Shown: positions 43,000 to 52,035 of the stretch, piece after piece
Layout of the letters: each line of letters begins with the position of its first letter
Position numbering within the stretch: position 1 is the stretch's first letter
Source of the DNA: Comamonas phosphati
GTDB lineage: Bacteria > Pseudomonadota > Gammaproteobacteria > Burkholderiales > Burkholderiaceae_C
DNA: 64,000 nucleotides
Reading direction: 5' to 3'
NCBI RefSeq assembly: GCF_014637085.1
Contig: NZ_BMEU01000008.1
Span: forward strand, 94,298 to 158,297
Notes under the pieces: generated by a model
Databases searched by the model: none
Seen by the model: only the letters and a program-made list of their open reading frames with translations
Told to the model about the DNA's origin: nothing
Made by a program: the position numbers and the translations under genes

Positions 43000-43020
43000 G
43001 CCCGCAGCTTGCATGCGGGC
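43000..43020 (+). terminator. Hairpin upstream of mnmH
   Basis: GCCCGCA (43000-43006) and TGCGGGC (43014-43020) form a stem with a 7-base loop, followed by TTTG. It lies in the 283-base gap between the protease gene and mnmH. It may end the protease transcript or attenuate mnmH. I see nothing else in the gap. Confidence 0.5.
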
Positions 43021-43117
43021 TTTGTTGCATTGCCGAGCCTTGGGCCAGAGTCTTGTCTGGCTGCCGCCCGACAACCGATGGCCGCCCGAGCCCGTGCGGC
43101 CGTGATGGATCGCCGCC

Positions 43118-44179
43118 GTGTCCCACCGCCAACCCATTCGCGTTACCGACCGCCACAAGTTCGACACTTTGATCGACGCCCGCTCGCCTGGCGAGTTCGC
43201 CCTGGACCATATTCCGGGGGCCATCAACTGCCCCGTGCTCGATGACGAGGAGCGCGCCCGGGTGGGCACCATCTACAAACAGGTCAGCTCCTTCGAGGCC
43301 AAGCGCCTGGGCGCGGCCATGGTGGCGGCCAATCTGGCCCGCCATCTGCGCGAGACCTTTGCCGACAAGCCCGCCAACTGGAAGCCGCTGGTGTACTGCT
43401 GGCGCGGCGGCCTGCGCAGCGGCTCCATGGTGACCTGGCTGCGCCTGGTGGGCTGGGACGCGCAGCAGATGGCCGGCGGCTACAAGGCCTTCCGCGGCCA
43501 TGTGATCGACCAGCTCGACGAGCTGGTGCCGCGTCTGCAGATGCGCGTGCTGTGCGGCGCCACGGGCAGCGCCAAGACCCGCGTGCTGCATGCACTGGAG
43601 CAAAGCGGCGCGCAGGTGCTGGACCTGGAGGGCTATGCCAGCCACAAGGGCTCGCTGCTGGGCAATCTGCCCGGCATCGAGCAGCCCAGCCAGAAGCGCT
43701 TTGAAACCCTGATCGCCGAGCAACTGGAATCCTTCGACCTTTCGCGCCCCATCTATCTGGAAGGCGAAAGCGCCAAGATCGGCCGCCTGGGCGTGCCGCT
43801 GGTGCTGGTGGAGTACATGCGCAAGTCGCCCGTGATCGAGGTGCGCGCCACCACCGCGGCGCGCCTGTCCTATCTGCTGCGCGACTACGCCTATCTGGGC
43901 GACGACCCCGAGGCCCTGGCCCGCAAGCTGGGCTGGCTCAAGGAGATGCAGGGCAACGAAACCGTGGGCCGCTGGCAGGCCTGGGCCCAGGCGCGGGAGC
44001 TGTCGCCGCTGTTCGAGGAACTCATGCTGCGCCACTACGACCCGCACTACGAGCGCTCGCAGTCCAACCACTTCGAGCAATGGACGGGCCGCGAAGTGCT
44101 GGAGACCGACGATCTGTCGGACGCCGGCATTGCCCAACTGGCCGAGAAATGCCTGGCGCTGGAGACCGTGCGCGCCTGA
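43118..44179 (+). CDS. mnmH: tRNA 2-selenouridine synthase
   Basis: A 353-residue enzyme (SelU/MnmH/YbbB) that changes 2-thiouridine at the tRNA wobble position to 2-selenouridine through a geranylated intermediate. The N-terminal rhodanese domain has DARSPGEFALDHIPGAIN and the active-site Cys in LVYCWRGGLRSGSM. The C-terminal part has a P-loop, GATGSAKTRVLHAL. The start is a GTG at 43118; no ATG gives the domain start. It needs selenophosphate from SelD, which is not encoded nearby. Confidence 0.95.
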   Translation: MSHRQPIRVTDRHKFDTLIDARSPGEFALDHIPGAINCPVLDDEERARVGTIYKQVSSFEAKRLGAAMVAANLARHLRETFADKPANWKPLVYCWRGGLRSGSMVTWLRLVGWDAQQMAGGYKAFRGHVIDQLDELVPRLQMRVLCGATGSAKTRVLHALEQSGAQVLDLEGYASHKGSLLGNLPGIEQPSQKRFETLIAEQLESFDLSRPIYLEGESAKIGRLGVPLVLVEYMRKSPVIEVRATTAARLSYLLRDYAYLGDDPEALARKLGWLKEMQGNETVGRWQAWAQARELSPLFEELMLRHYDPHYERSQSNHFEQWTGREVLETDDLSDAGIAQLAEKCLALETVRA

Positions 44180-44194
44180 TAGGTATTGGGGGTG

Positions 44195-44806
44195 TCACTC
44201 CATGAAGATGGGCACCAGCGACAGCAGCAGCAGGGCCGCCATGAGGCCGTTGAAGGCGCGCAGCGCCGCGGGCGTGCGCAGCGTGCGGCCCACGGTGCTG
44301 CCGAACAGCGTCCAGACGCTGATGCTGGGATAGTTGATGGCCCCGAGAACCATCGCCGACAGCAGCAGATTGAAGAAGAAGCCTTCGCGCGGCGTATAAG
44401 TGGCCACCACGCCTATGCACATGATCCAGGCCTTGGGATTGACCCATTGGAAGGCGGCGGCCTGCCAGAAGCTCAACGGCTGGTTGCCGGCCTGGCCCTG
44501 GTCCACGCCGCCGGCCTTGGCGATCTTGACGGCCAGCCAGACCAGGTAGGCGGAGCCCAGGTATTTGAGCAGGGTATACAGGCGCGGTTCGGCCTCGAAG
44601 ACCTTGCCCAGGCCGACGCCTATCAGCAGCAGCATGATGACCACGCCCAGGCAGATGCCCAGCATGTGGGGCACGCTGCGCCGGTAGCCGAAGGTGGCGC
44701 CCGAGGCCGTGAGCATGACGTTGTTGGGGCCGGGCGTGACGGAGCTGACGAAGGCGAACAGCGCCAGGGGCAGCATGAAGGACAGCGAAGAGGGCAGGAG
44801 GTTCAT
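44195..44806 (-). CDS. LysE-family amino acid exporter
   Basis: A 203-residue inner-membrane exporter of the LysE/RhtB family with the signature SSVTPGPNNVMLTASGATFG and six hydrophobic segments; LSFWQAAAFQWVNPKAWIM is also typical. It is divergent from a MocR-type regulator, a common arrangement in which the regulator senses an amino acid or amine and controls export. The start is ATG 44806. Substrate unknown. Confidence 0.9.
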   Translation of the reverse strand: MNLLPSSLSFMLPLALFAFVSSVTPGPNNVMLTASGATFGYRRSVPHMLGICLGVVIMLLLIGVGLGKVFEAEPRLYTLLKYLGSAYLVWLAVKIAKAGGVDQGQAGNQPLSFWQAAAFQWVNPKAWIMCIGVVATYTPREGFFFNLLLSAMVLGAINYPSISVWTLFGSTVGRTLRTPAALRAFNGLMAALLLLSLVPIFME

Positions 44807-44849
44807 GGCAATCGAAGCAGTGATGCCATGGATGCTAAGTCTGAAGAGC

Positions 44850-44868
44850 GGTACAGTATCGGTGCACT
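44850..44868. promoter_or_regulatory. Direct repeats, candidate MocR site
   Basis: GGTACAGT (44850-44857) and GGTGCACT (44861-44868) are direct repeats 11 bases apart in the 95-base divergent region. GGTACAGT-like half-sites are known for MocR regulators. Binding is inferred. Confidence 0.5.
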
Positions 44869-44901
44869 TTGCCATGCCACTTCATGAACTGGCCTGCTTT
44901 T

Positions 44902-46416
44902 ATGACCCAGACACTTTCCGGGCAATCTGATGCCATTCCGTCTCCATCCAGCAGCGCGCGGGCCGTTTCCGCCATGGGCTGGCAGCCTTTGCGCGGCAGC
45001 GGCAGCTCTCTTGTCGAGCAACTGGTCGAGCATTTCGGCGGTCTGATCCGCAATCACGGCCTGCGTGCGGGCATGCGCCTGCCTTCGGTGCGGGCCCTCG
45101 CCGAAAGCGCCAATGTGAGCCGGGACACCGTGGTGCAGGCCTTCGACCGGCTGGCGGCGCTGGGCCTGGTGCAGTCGCGGCGCGGCGCCGGTTTTTTCGT
45201 CTGCGCCCAGCGCAGCGTGGCCGTGCCTGCGCCCATGCCCGCCAGCAGCCTGGCGCAGGGGGCTGCCTTCGATACCGCCTATCTGCTGCGCGGCATATTC
45301 CGCGCGGGTGTGGATGGGGCGGGCAGCGCGGGCTGCCTGCCCAACAGCTGGATGGACCATGGGCTGATCAGCGGCGCCATGCGCACCATCGTGAGGCAGG
45401 GCACGCGGGCCGAGGCCGGGCTGCTGGGCTATGGCGTGCCCCAGGGCTTTGCGCCGCTGCGTCAGCAGATCGCCTCGGGGCTGCAGGCCCAGGAGGTACC
45501 CGCGCACCCCGAATCCCATTTGATGACCGTCAGCGGCGTGACCCATGGGCTGGATCTGATCGTGCGCTGCTTTCTGCGGCCCGGCGATACGGTGCTGGTC
45601 GAGGACCCGGGCTGGTTCCTGATCTTCGGGCGCCTGAATTCCATGGGCGTGAACGTGGTGGGCGTGCCGCGCCTGCCCGGTGGCCCCGACGTGCAGGCGC
45701 TGGAGAGCCTGGCACGCCAACACCGGCCCAAGCTGTTCATCCTGAACACCGTCGTGCACAACCCCACGGGGCTGAGCCTCTCGGTCGGCGTGGCGCATGA
45801 TGTGCTGCGCATTGCGCAACAGCACGACTTCCTGCTGGTCGAGGACGATACCTACTCGGAATTCCTGGGCAGCATGCCGTTGCGCCTGGCCGCCATGGAC
45901 CGGCTGCAGCGCGTGCTGCTCGTGGGCGGCTATTCCAAGACCCTGTCCGGGGGCCTGCGCGTGGGCTATGTGGCGGCGCGGCCCGAGATCATCCACCAGC
46001 TCACGGACCTCAAGCTGCTGGGCGGGCTGACCTCGGCCCTGCCCAGCGAGCAGATCGTGCATCGCATCCTGGCCGATGGCGCCTACAGGAAGCATGTCGA
46101 CCGGCTGCGCGAGCGCGTCGACAAGGCGCGCAGCCGCTGCCTGCGCCGTCTTGAAGCCCTGGGCTGCCATGCCGTGCACGAACCGGTGGCCGGGACCTTC
46201 GCCTGGGTGGACTGCGGCATGGACAGCGAGGTGCTGGCCCGCCATGCGGCCGAGCACGACCTGCTGCTGGCGCCCGGCGTGCTGTTCTCGCCGCGCCAGG
46301 CCTCCAGCCGCATGCTGCGGGTGCAGGTTTCCATGGCGGACGAACCGGCGCTATGGAGGGTGCTCGAGCAGTTGCTAGGGCGGTACCGGGAAGGTGGACC
46401 CTCGGTTCACGATTGA
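44902..46416 (+). CDS. MocR-family (GntR/aminotransferase) regulator
   Basis: A 504-residue fusion of a GntR winged helix (LRAGMRLPSVRALAESANVSRDTVVQAFDRL, here cut at LPSVRALAESANVSRD) with a fold-type I aminotransferase domain. The PLP lysine is in VGGYSKTLSGGLRVGYVAA; other contacts are VVHNPTGLSLS and VEDDTYSEFLG. Such proteins bind PLP and an amino acid to control nearby genes. The LysE exporter next to it is the likely target. ATG 44902 is the first near the domain. Confidence 0.92.
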   Translation: MTQTLSGQSDAIPSPSSSARAVSAMGWQPLRGSGSSLVEQLVEHFGGLIRNHGLRAGMRLPSVRALAESANVSRDTVVQAFDRLAALGLVQSRRGAGFFVCAQRSVAVPAPMPASSLAQGAAFDTAYLLRGIFRAGVDGAGSAGCLPNSWMDHGLISGAMRTIVRQGTRAEAGLLGYGVPQGFAPLRQQIASGLQAQEVPAHPESHLMTVSGVTHGLDLIVRCFLRPGDTVLVEDPGWFLIFGRLNSMGVNVVGVPRLPGGPDVQALESLARQHRPKLFILNTVVHNPTGLSLSVGVAHDVLRIAQQHDFLLVEDDTYSEFLGSMPLRLAAMDRLQRVLLVGGYSKTLSGGLRVGYVAARPEIIHQLTDLKLLGGLTSALPSEQIVHRILADGAYRKHVDRLRERVDKARSRCLRRLEALGCHAVHEPVAGTFAWVDCGMDSEVLARHAAEHDLLLAPGVLFSPRQASSRMLRVQVSMADEPALWRVLEQLLGRYREGGPSVHD

Positions 46417-46500
46417 TCACAATCGGGGGCTGGAGAAGCCGCCAACAGGGGCTGGGCTGCTGGTATGTTTGCAGCATGCCTGTTGCATCCGCCACGTCCC

Positions 46501-47259
46501 ATGCGGCCTCATGACGACGCTCCTCCGGTTGGGCGGCGCGCGGCTGCCTTGCCGGCGCTGGCGCTGGCGCTCTGTGCATTGCTGGCAGCCTGTTCCAGCG
46601 CACCCACCAATCATGGCAAGGTAGAGGGCGAGGGTTTCCAGGCCGGCGAACTGGTGCAGTCCGACGGCAACCGCATGGCCACGCTGGCCATGAAGGAGAA
46701 CCTGGAGAGCCTGGTGCGGATCATGGACAAGCTCTACCGCCGCAATCCCGGGGAATGGAAGAAGACCGCTTCCAGCCGCGAGGCGGCCGTGGCCTATGTA
46801 CGCATCGCCATCCTGGAGCGCCAGCCCTGGCAGGAGCTGCAGGGCGAGCGCGATGTGGCGGCCCTGTCGCTGGCGCTGCAGCCCGGTTTTGCGGGCGACC
46901 GCGTGGCAGCCTTTGTCTATGCGGCAGCCGATACCATCATCACGGCCCACGGCAACCGAACCTCGTTCACGCTGGTCGACGGGCTTGATCCGCAGCACAT
47001 CTTCAATGCGGCGCGCAATCTGGAAATCGCCAACTGGATTCTCAACTCCCGCAAATCGGTCGCGGGCCAGCCGCTGCTGCTGTCCAACGGACTGGCCGAG
47101 CAGGAGCGCAACCTCAGCTTCGAGCGCGAGATGGGCAAGATCATCGGCCGGCTGGATCTGCTCGCAAGCTACACCACCGAGTGCTACCGGCGCTCGTTCA
47201 TTGGCTACGGGCAGGGCCTGCTGGCCGGACCGTTCATGCAATTTCTGCCGGTGCGCTGA
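46501..47259 (+). CDS. Uncharacterised lipoprotein
   Basis: A 252-residue protein with a lipobox (ALCALLAACSS) after a hydrophobic core. The mature part has VQSDGNRMATLAMKENLESLVRIMDKLYRRNPGEW, cut here as MATLAMKENLE and LVRIMDKLYRRNPGEW, and ends in AGPFMQFLPVR. I recognise it only as a conserved betaproteobacterial lipoprotein. A start at ATG 46501 gives a typical signal peptide. Its stop is one base from that of the convergent cupin gene. Confidence 0.75.
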   Translation: MRPHDDAPPVGRRAAALPALALALCALLAACSSAPTNHGKVEGEGFQAGELVQSDGNRMATLAMKENLESLVRIMDKLYRRNPGEWKKTASSREAAVAYVRIAILERQPWQELQGERDVAALSLALQPGFAGDRVAAFVYAAADTIITAHGNRTSFTLVDGLDPQHIFNAARNLEIANWILNSRKSVAGQPLLLSNGLAEQERNLSFEREMGKIIGRLDLLASYTTECYRRSFIGYGQGLLAGPFMQFLPVR

Positions 47260-47260
47260 T

Positions 47261-47593
47261 TCAGCCAGGGCAGAGCACGATGGTCACGAGCGCGGAGGAG
47301 TCCTCGACGGCCCGCACGGCATGCGGCATATTGGGCGGCAGGTGCATGAGCTGCCCGCTGTCCAGCTGGCGCACGGTCTGGCCCAGCAGCACTTCGAAGC
47401 GGCCTTCGAGGCAGTGCAGGCTGACGCTGCCGGGCACATGGTGGGGCGGCAGCGACTGCCCCGCGCGAAGCACCACGCGGATGACTTCCATGTCGTCAGC
47501 CTTGAACAGTGCATAGGTGCGGGCGCTGCCCAGCCGGGCGCCGTAGGGGTTCACGTCGATGGCCTGGGCGGGTGTTGCATGAAGAAGAGCCAT
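47261..47593 (-). CDS. Small cupin-domain protein
   Basis: A 110-residue single cupin. The first motif is GQSLPPHHVPGSVSLHCLEGRFEVLL, written here as SLPPHHVPGSVSLHCLEG, and the second is LPPNMPHAVRAVED; His residues fit a metal site. GGAGG is seven bases before the ATG at 47593. It is divergent from the Bug gene at 47866. Activity unknown. Confidence 0.82.
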   Translation of the reverse strand: MALLHATPAQAIDVNPYGARLGSARTYALFKADDMEVIRVVLRAGQSLPPHHVPGSVSLHCLEGRFEVLLGQTVRQLDSGQLMHLPPNMPHAVRAVEDSSALVTIVLCPG

Positions 47594-47865
47594 GGCGCGA
47601 CCTCCGGGAAGTAACGGCAAATGTCCTATTGTCCCGTGCTGCCGCGTGGACTTCAACCTTGGTTTGATGACAACCGTCAGCTTGCCTGTGCATCGAGGTT
47701 GGGCGCAGCATGGGCAAAAGTGCAGAAAGCAGGGCGGGGGCGGTTTAATCATTCGTAAATCGAATGATTTGCTTTGTTTAAACAATTGGACTTGAATGCT
47801 TGAAGGTCTCAGCATGCAGGGCAGGCGCCGGATACAGGTGCCGAACCCTGAACAAGGAGACAAGC

Positions 47866-48852
47866 ATGGACAAGCGTTTTCTACTGCGCGCCAGCGGCGC
47901 GGCAGCCGTGGCGGCCGGCATGGCCTTGAGTTTTGCCGTGCCGGTGCTGGCGCAGGAGAGCTACCCCAGCGCCCCCATCACGCTGGTGGTGCCGTTCGCC
48001 GCGGGCAGCGGCACCGATGCGGTGGCCCGCGTGGTGGCCAGCAAGCTGGGCGAGCGCCTCAAGCAGCCCGTGATCGTGGACAACCGCGCCGGAGCCAATG
48101 CCCAGATCGCGGCCGTGCATGTGGCCAAGGCCAGGCCCGACGGCTATACGTTGTTCATGACCACCAACACCTCGCACTCGGCCAACCCCTGGCTGGTCAA
48201 GGGCCTCAAGTACGACCCCGTCAAGGATTTCACGCCGGTGGCGCGCGTGGGCGAGCTGCCGTTCGCGCTGATCGTGAACCCCTCGGTGCCGGCCATGACC
48301 GTGGCCGAGCTGATCGCCTACGCCAAGGCGCACCCGGACCAGCTTTCCTACGGCACGCCCAACAGCACTTCGCTGGTGGCTGCGGAAACCTTCAAGTACA
48401 TCACCGGGGCGAAGATCACCGGCGTGCCCTACAAGTCCAGCCCGCAGGCGCTGACCGATGTGATGGGCAACCAGATCCAGATGTATGTGGCCGATCTGGG
48501 CTCGGCCTGGGGCACGCTCAAGACCGACCGCGTGCGCACGCTGGGCGTGACGGCGGCCAAGGGCTCGCAACTGCTGCCCCATGTGCCGGCCATCGCCAAG
48601 ACGCTGCCGGGCTTCGACCTCACTTCGTGGAACGGCATCTTCGGCCCGGCCGGAATGCCCAAGGCGATTGCCGAGCGCATCAACAGCGAGCTGCAGCTCA
48701 TCCTCAAGGACAAATCCGTGCAGGAGCAACTGGCCCAGGTGGGCTTCGAAGTCTGGCCCACGGCCACTCCCGACGAGTTCGCGCTCTATGTGAAGGAGCA
48801 GCTCGCCAAATGGGGCCAGCTGGTCAAGCAGGCCGGCATCGAGGCGCAGTGA
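47866..48852 (+). CDS. Bug-family (TctC) periplasmic solute-binding protein
   Basis: A 328-residue tripartite tricarboxylate transporter receptor. A signal peptide ends at VLAQE; the mature protein begins with YPSAPITLVVPFAAGSGTD and has PVIVDNRAGANAQIAA and a C-terminal LFGP-like NGIFGPAGMPKAIAERI. Bug proteins bind carboxylates; most have no transporter gene beside them, as here. AAGGAG precedes ATG 47866. It leads the cluster with CoA-transferase, cupin and acyl-CoA dehydrogenase, so the ligand is probably the acid those enzymes use. Confidence 0.92.
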   Translation: MDKRFLLRASGAAAVAAGMALSFAVPVLAQESYPSAPITLVVPFAAGSGTDAVARVVASKLGERLKQPVIVDNRAGANAQIAAVHVAKARPDGYTLFMTTNTSHSANPWLVKGLKYDPVKDFTPVARVGELPFALIVNPSVPAMTVAELIAYAKAHPDQLSYGTPNSTSLVAAETFKYITGAKITGVPYKSSPQALTDVMGNQIQMYVADLGSAWGTLKTDRVRTLGVTAAKGSQLLPHVPAIAKTLPGFDLTSWNGIFGPAGMPKAIAERINSELQLILKDKSVQEQLAQVGFEVWPTATPDEFALYVKEQLAKWGQLVKQAGIEAQ

Positions 48853-48868
48853 CCGAGGAATGGCGCAG

Positions 48869-50143
48869 ATGCAAAGCGAGACCGCACAGGCAGCAGGCAG
48901 GTCAGCAGGCCCATTGGCCGGCGTGAAAGTGGTGGACCTGACTTCGGTGGTCATGGGGCCGTTTGCCACGCAGATCCTGGCGGCCCTGGGGGCCGACGTC
49001 ATCAAGGTGGAGTCTCCAGAGGGCGACAACATGCGCCACGTGGGCCCCATGCGCAACCCAGGTATGGGCCCGATCTTTCTCCAGGCCAACCAGGGCAAGC
49101 GCTCCATCGTGCTCGACCTCAAGCAGGCTCCCGCGCGCGCGGCGCTGCTGCAGCTGCTGGCCGATGCAGACGTCTTCATCAGCAATGTGCGCCCCCAGGC
49201 CATGGCCCGGCTGGGCCTGGACTGGGAGAAGCTGGCGCAGAACCACCCACGGCTCATCCATGTGAGCTGCTGCGGCTTCGATCAGACCGGCCCCTATGCG
49301 GCCAGGCCCGCCTATGACGACCTGATCCAGGGCGCGACCGGCGTGCCCTGGCTGGCCCAGCAGTACGGCGGCGGCGAGCCGTCGTATGCGCCCATGACGC
49401 TGGGCGACCGCGTCACGGGCCTGCATGCCGTCTACGCGGTCACGGCCGCGCTGTATGCGCGCGAGAAGACCGGGCAGGGCCAGGCCGTGGTCGTGCCCAT
49501 GTTCGAGGCCATGACCCAGTTCATCCTCGGTGATCACATGGCCGGACTGAGCTTCGATCCGCCGCTGGGCGATGCCGGCTATGCGCGGCTGCTGACGCGC
49601 CACCGCAAGCCCTACCGCACGCGCGACGGCCATCTGTGCGTGCTGATCTACAACGACAAACACTGGCACAGCTTCTTCAACGCCATAGGCCAGGGCGAAC
49701 GCATGCGCGAGCCCATGTTCGCCACCCACGGCCAGCGCGCGGCCCATATCGATGCCGTCTATGCCGAGGTGGCGTGCTTGATGGGCGAGCGCACCACGGC
49801 CGAATGGCGTGCGCTGCTGGACGCGGCCGACGTGCCCAACATGCCCATGGCCTCGCCCGAGGACCTGCTGGCCGACCCGCACCACTCGGCCACGGGCTTT
49901 GTGCGCGAGATCGACCACCCTACCGAAGGGCGGCTGCACACCACGGGCAACCCCACGCAGTGGAGCGGCACGCCGGCAGCCCGCGAGGCTTGCGCCGCTC
50001 CGCAACTGGGCCAGCACACCCTGCAGGTGCTGCGCGAAGCGGGTCTGGCCGAGGCGCAGATCGCCGCGCTGCAGGCCAGCGGCGCCTGCATGCAGGCTTC
50101 ATCATCGAATGACAGGGAGACAGACACATGCCCCGCCATCTGA
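48869..50143 (+). CDS. CaiB/BaiF-family CoA-transferase
   Basis: A 424-residue family III CoA-transferase that moves CoA from an acyl-CoA to a carboxylic acid. It opens LAGVKVVDLTSVVMGPFATQILAALGADVIKVE (given in part as VVDLTSVVMGPFATQ), and the catalytic Asp is likely in MTLGDRVTGLHA. The start is taken as ATG 48869 because GAGGAA lies eight bases upstream of it and abuts the earlier ATG at 48860. It overlaps the next gene by 16 bases. It probably activates the acid brought in by the Bug protein. Confidence 0.9.
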   Translation: MQSETAQAAGRSAGPLAGVKVVDLTSVVMGPFATQILAALGADVIKVESPEGDNMRHVGPMRNPGMGPIFLQANQGKRSIVLDLKQAPARAALLQLLADADVFISNVRPQAMARLGLDWEKLAQNHPRLIHVSCCGFDQTGPYAARPAYDDLIQGATGVPWLAQQYGGGEPSYAPMTLGDRVTGLHAVYAVTAALYAREKTGQGQAVVVPMFEAMTQFILGDHMAGLSFDPPLGDAGYARLLTRHRKPYRTRDGHLCVLIYNDKHWHSFFNAIGQGERMREPMFATHGQRAAHIDAVYAEVACLMGERTTAEWRALLDAADVPNMPMASPEDLLADPHHSATGFVREIDHPTEGRLHTTGNPTQWSGTPAAREACAAPQLGQHTLQVLREAGLAEAQIAALQASGACMQASSSNDRETDTCPAI

Positions 50144-50520
50144 TCCGCGAGCAGGACGTGCCGGGCTACAGCCCCGCCAACCACCACGGCACCGTGAACC
50201 GGCGCCTCGTCAGCCAGGCCAATGTGGGCGCGCGGCATATGGAGGTGGTGCTGGGTACGCTGGAAAAAGGCGGCGGCGCGCTGCCGCACGCCCACCCGGG
50301 CATGGAGCAGGCCTGCTATCTGCTCGAAGGCACGGCCGAGGTGGAAGTGGAAAGCGAAGGCCGGACCGAGCGCTTTGCCATGCAGGCCGGCGACACCTGC
50401 TTTTTTCCCGAGGACTGCATGCATGTGTTGCGCGTCACCAGCGACACGCCCGTGCGCCTGCTGGTCATCTACAGCCCGCCCTATGGCGAGAATCCGGAGC
50501 GCGTGCGCAGGCCGAAATAA
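50128..50520 (+). CDS. Cupin-domain protein of the CoA-transferase cluster
   Basis: A 130-residue cupin. The two motifs are LPHAHPGMEQACYLLEGTAEV and PEDCMHVLRVTSD, with metal-binding His residues. It overlaps the end of the CoA-transferase gene, which points to translational coupling and a shared role. It may be an isomerase, lyase or sensor; family alone does not decide. It ends before a GC-rich repeat. Confidence 0.85.
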   Translation: MPRHLIREQDVPGYSPANHHGTVNRRLVSQANVGARHMEVVLGTLEKGGGALPHAHPGMEQACYLLEGTAEVEVESEGRTERFAMQAGDTCFFPEDCMHVLRVTSDTPVRLLVIYSPPYGENPERVRRPK

Positions 50521-50525
50521 AGCAC

Positions 50526-50656
50526 TCCCTGAGGCGCTTCGCCTAGGCGGCCCCGCGCCTTCCCCTGGCCGGGCGCCCCTCTCTCTACGCGCTGCGCGCT
50601 ACAGGAGGGGGACGCAGCCAGCGCGGCGGGGCGGCCCTTGCGCGGCTGCCCTCGCT
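50526..50656. repeat. GC-rich intergenic repeat, copy 3 (expanded)
   Basis: Plus-strand order: CCTGAGGCGCTTCGCC, a GC-rich middle with CGCGCTGCGCGCTACAGG, then GGGGGACGCAGCCAGCGCGG and GGGCGGCCCTTGCGCGG. The right half matches copies 1 and 4. It fills most of the 218-base gap between the cupin and acyl-CoA dehydrogenase genes. Confidence 0.6.
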
Positions 50657-50738
50657 TGGGACGCGCCAGTGTCATGGGCGGCGCGCAGCGCCAGGACAAC
50701 TTTCTGTACAAGACCACACCCAACAACGGAGAAAACCC

Positions 50739-51902
50739 ATGGATTTTTTGTGGAGCGCCGAGCAGGAACAGATCCGCGAGGCCGTGCAACGCGTCTGCAC
50801 GCCTTTCGATGACGACTACTGGCTCAAAAAGGACAGGGACGGCGGCTTTCCGCACGACTTCCACCAGGCCCTGGCCGATGCGGGCTGGCTGGGCATTGCC
50901 ATGCCCGAGGAGTTCGGCGGCGCGGGCTTGGGGATTAGCGAGGCTGCGCTGATGATGCACACCATCGCCGCCACGGGCGCTGGCCTGTCGGGCGCCTCGG
51001 CCGTGCACATGAACATCTTCGGCCTGCACCCGGCCGTGGTGTTTGGCACGCCAGAACAGAAGCAGCGCTGGCTGCCGCCGCTGATCGCGGGCCGGGACAA
51101 GGCCTGCTTCGGCGTGACCGAGCCCAATGCCGGCCTCAACACGCTCAAGCTGCAGACCCGCGCCGTGCGCGAGGGCGACGTCTACGTGGTGCACGGGCAG
51201 AAGGTCTTCATCTCCACGGCCCAGGTGGCCAACAAGATCCTGCTGCTGGCGCGCACCAAGCCCGTGGAGGAATGCAAGGGCACCGAGGGCCTGTCGCTGT
51301 TCTATACCGACCTGGACCGCAGCCGCATCGCCGTGACCGAGATCGAGAAGACGGGTCGCAAATGCGTGGACACCAACCAGCTCTTCATCGACGGGCTGCG
51401 CATTCCCGCGGAGGACCGCATCGGCGAGGAGGGCCAGGGCTTTTCGTACATCCTGCACGGCCTCAACCCCGAGCGCATCCTGATCGCCGCCGAAGCCGTG
51501 GGCCTGGGCCGCGCGGCCTTGGCGCGTGCCACCCAGTATGCGAACGAGCGCGTGGTGTTCGACCGGCCCATAGGCCAGAACCAGGGCGTGCAGCACCCGC
51601 TGGCCCAGGCCTGGATGGGGCTGGAGGCCGCCCACCTGATGGTGCAAAAGGCCGCCTTCCTCTACGACAAGGGACTGCCCTGCGGCGCCGAGGCCAATGC
51701 GGCCAAGTACCTGGCCGCCGAAGCCTGCGCCAAGGCCTGCGAGACCGCCATCTTCACGCACGGCGGCATGGGCTATGCCAAGGAATTCCATGTGGAGCGC
51801 TATATGCGCGAGTCGTGGATTCCGCGCCTGGCACCCGTGAGCCCGCAGCTCATCATGTGCTTCATTGCCGAGAAAGTCCTTGGTCTGCCGAAATCGTATT
51901 GA
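50739..51902 (+). CDS. Acyl-CoA dehydrogenase with atypical C-terminal motif
   Basis: A 387-residue flavoprotein that oxidises an acyl-CoA to the enoyl-CoA. FAD and substrate motifs are present: FGVTEPNAGLNT, VYVVHGQKVFISTAQ, and THGGMGYAKEFHVERYMRES. The usual catalytic EGTxEI near the C terminus is replaced by RLAPVSPQLI, so the base is not at that place. It follows the CoA-transferase/cupin pair and probably acts on their product. The substrate is unknown. Confidence 0.9.
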   Translation: MDFLWSAEQEQIREAVQRVCTPFDDDYWLKKDRDGGFPHDFHQALADAGWLGIAMPEEFGGAGLGISEAALMMHTIAATGAGLSGASAVHMNIFGLHPAVVFGTPEQKQRWLPPLIAGRDKACFGVTEPNAGLNTLKLQTRAVREGDVYVVHGQKVFISTAQVANKILLLARTKPVEECKGTEGLSLFYTDLDRSRIAVTEIEKTGRKCVDTNQLFIDGLRIPAEDRIGEEGQGFSYILHGLNPERILIAAEAVGLGRAALARATQYANERVVFDRPIGQNQGVQHPLAQAWMGLEAAHLMVQKAAFLYDKGLPCGAEANAAKYLAAEACAKACETAIFTHGGMGYAKEFHVERYMRESWIPRLAPVSPQLIMCFIAEKVLGLPKSY

Positions 51903-51903
51903 G

Positions 51904-51985
51904 CCCCCGAGCCGCTGTGCGGCTTCCCCCAAGGGGGACGACGCCCTCGCCGCGAGGCGGCTCTTGCTCGGCGTCTCTCGCGGAA
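51904..51985. repeat. GC-rich intergenic repeat, copy 4
   Basis: Order: CCCCCGAGCCGCTGTGCGGC, CCCCCAAGGGGG, GACGACGCCCTCGCCGCG, AGGCGGCTCTTGCTCGGCG. It matches the reverse of copy 1 at 19511 nearly throughout. It follows the stop of the acyl-CoA dehydrogenase by one base. Confidence 0.75.
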
Positions 51986-52035
51986 GCGACGATGCCTGGG
52001 TCCACGGTTGTCCTGGGGATGGCAAGATCGTCCTG

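Noticed and set aside
42835-43117. Possible tRNA-Sec or riboswitch upstream of mnmH
   Set aside because: Only one short hairpin is seen; no acceptor stem, anticodon loop or CCA pattern, and no known riboswitch core was recognised.
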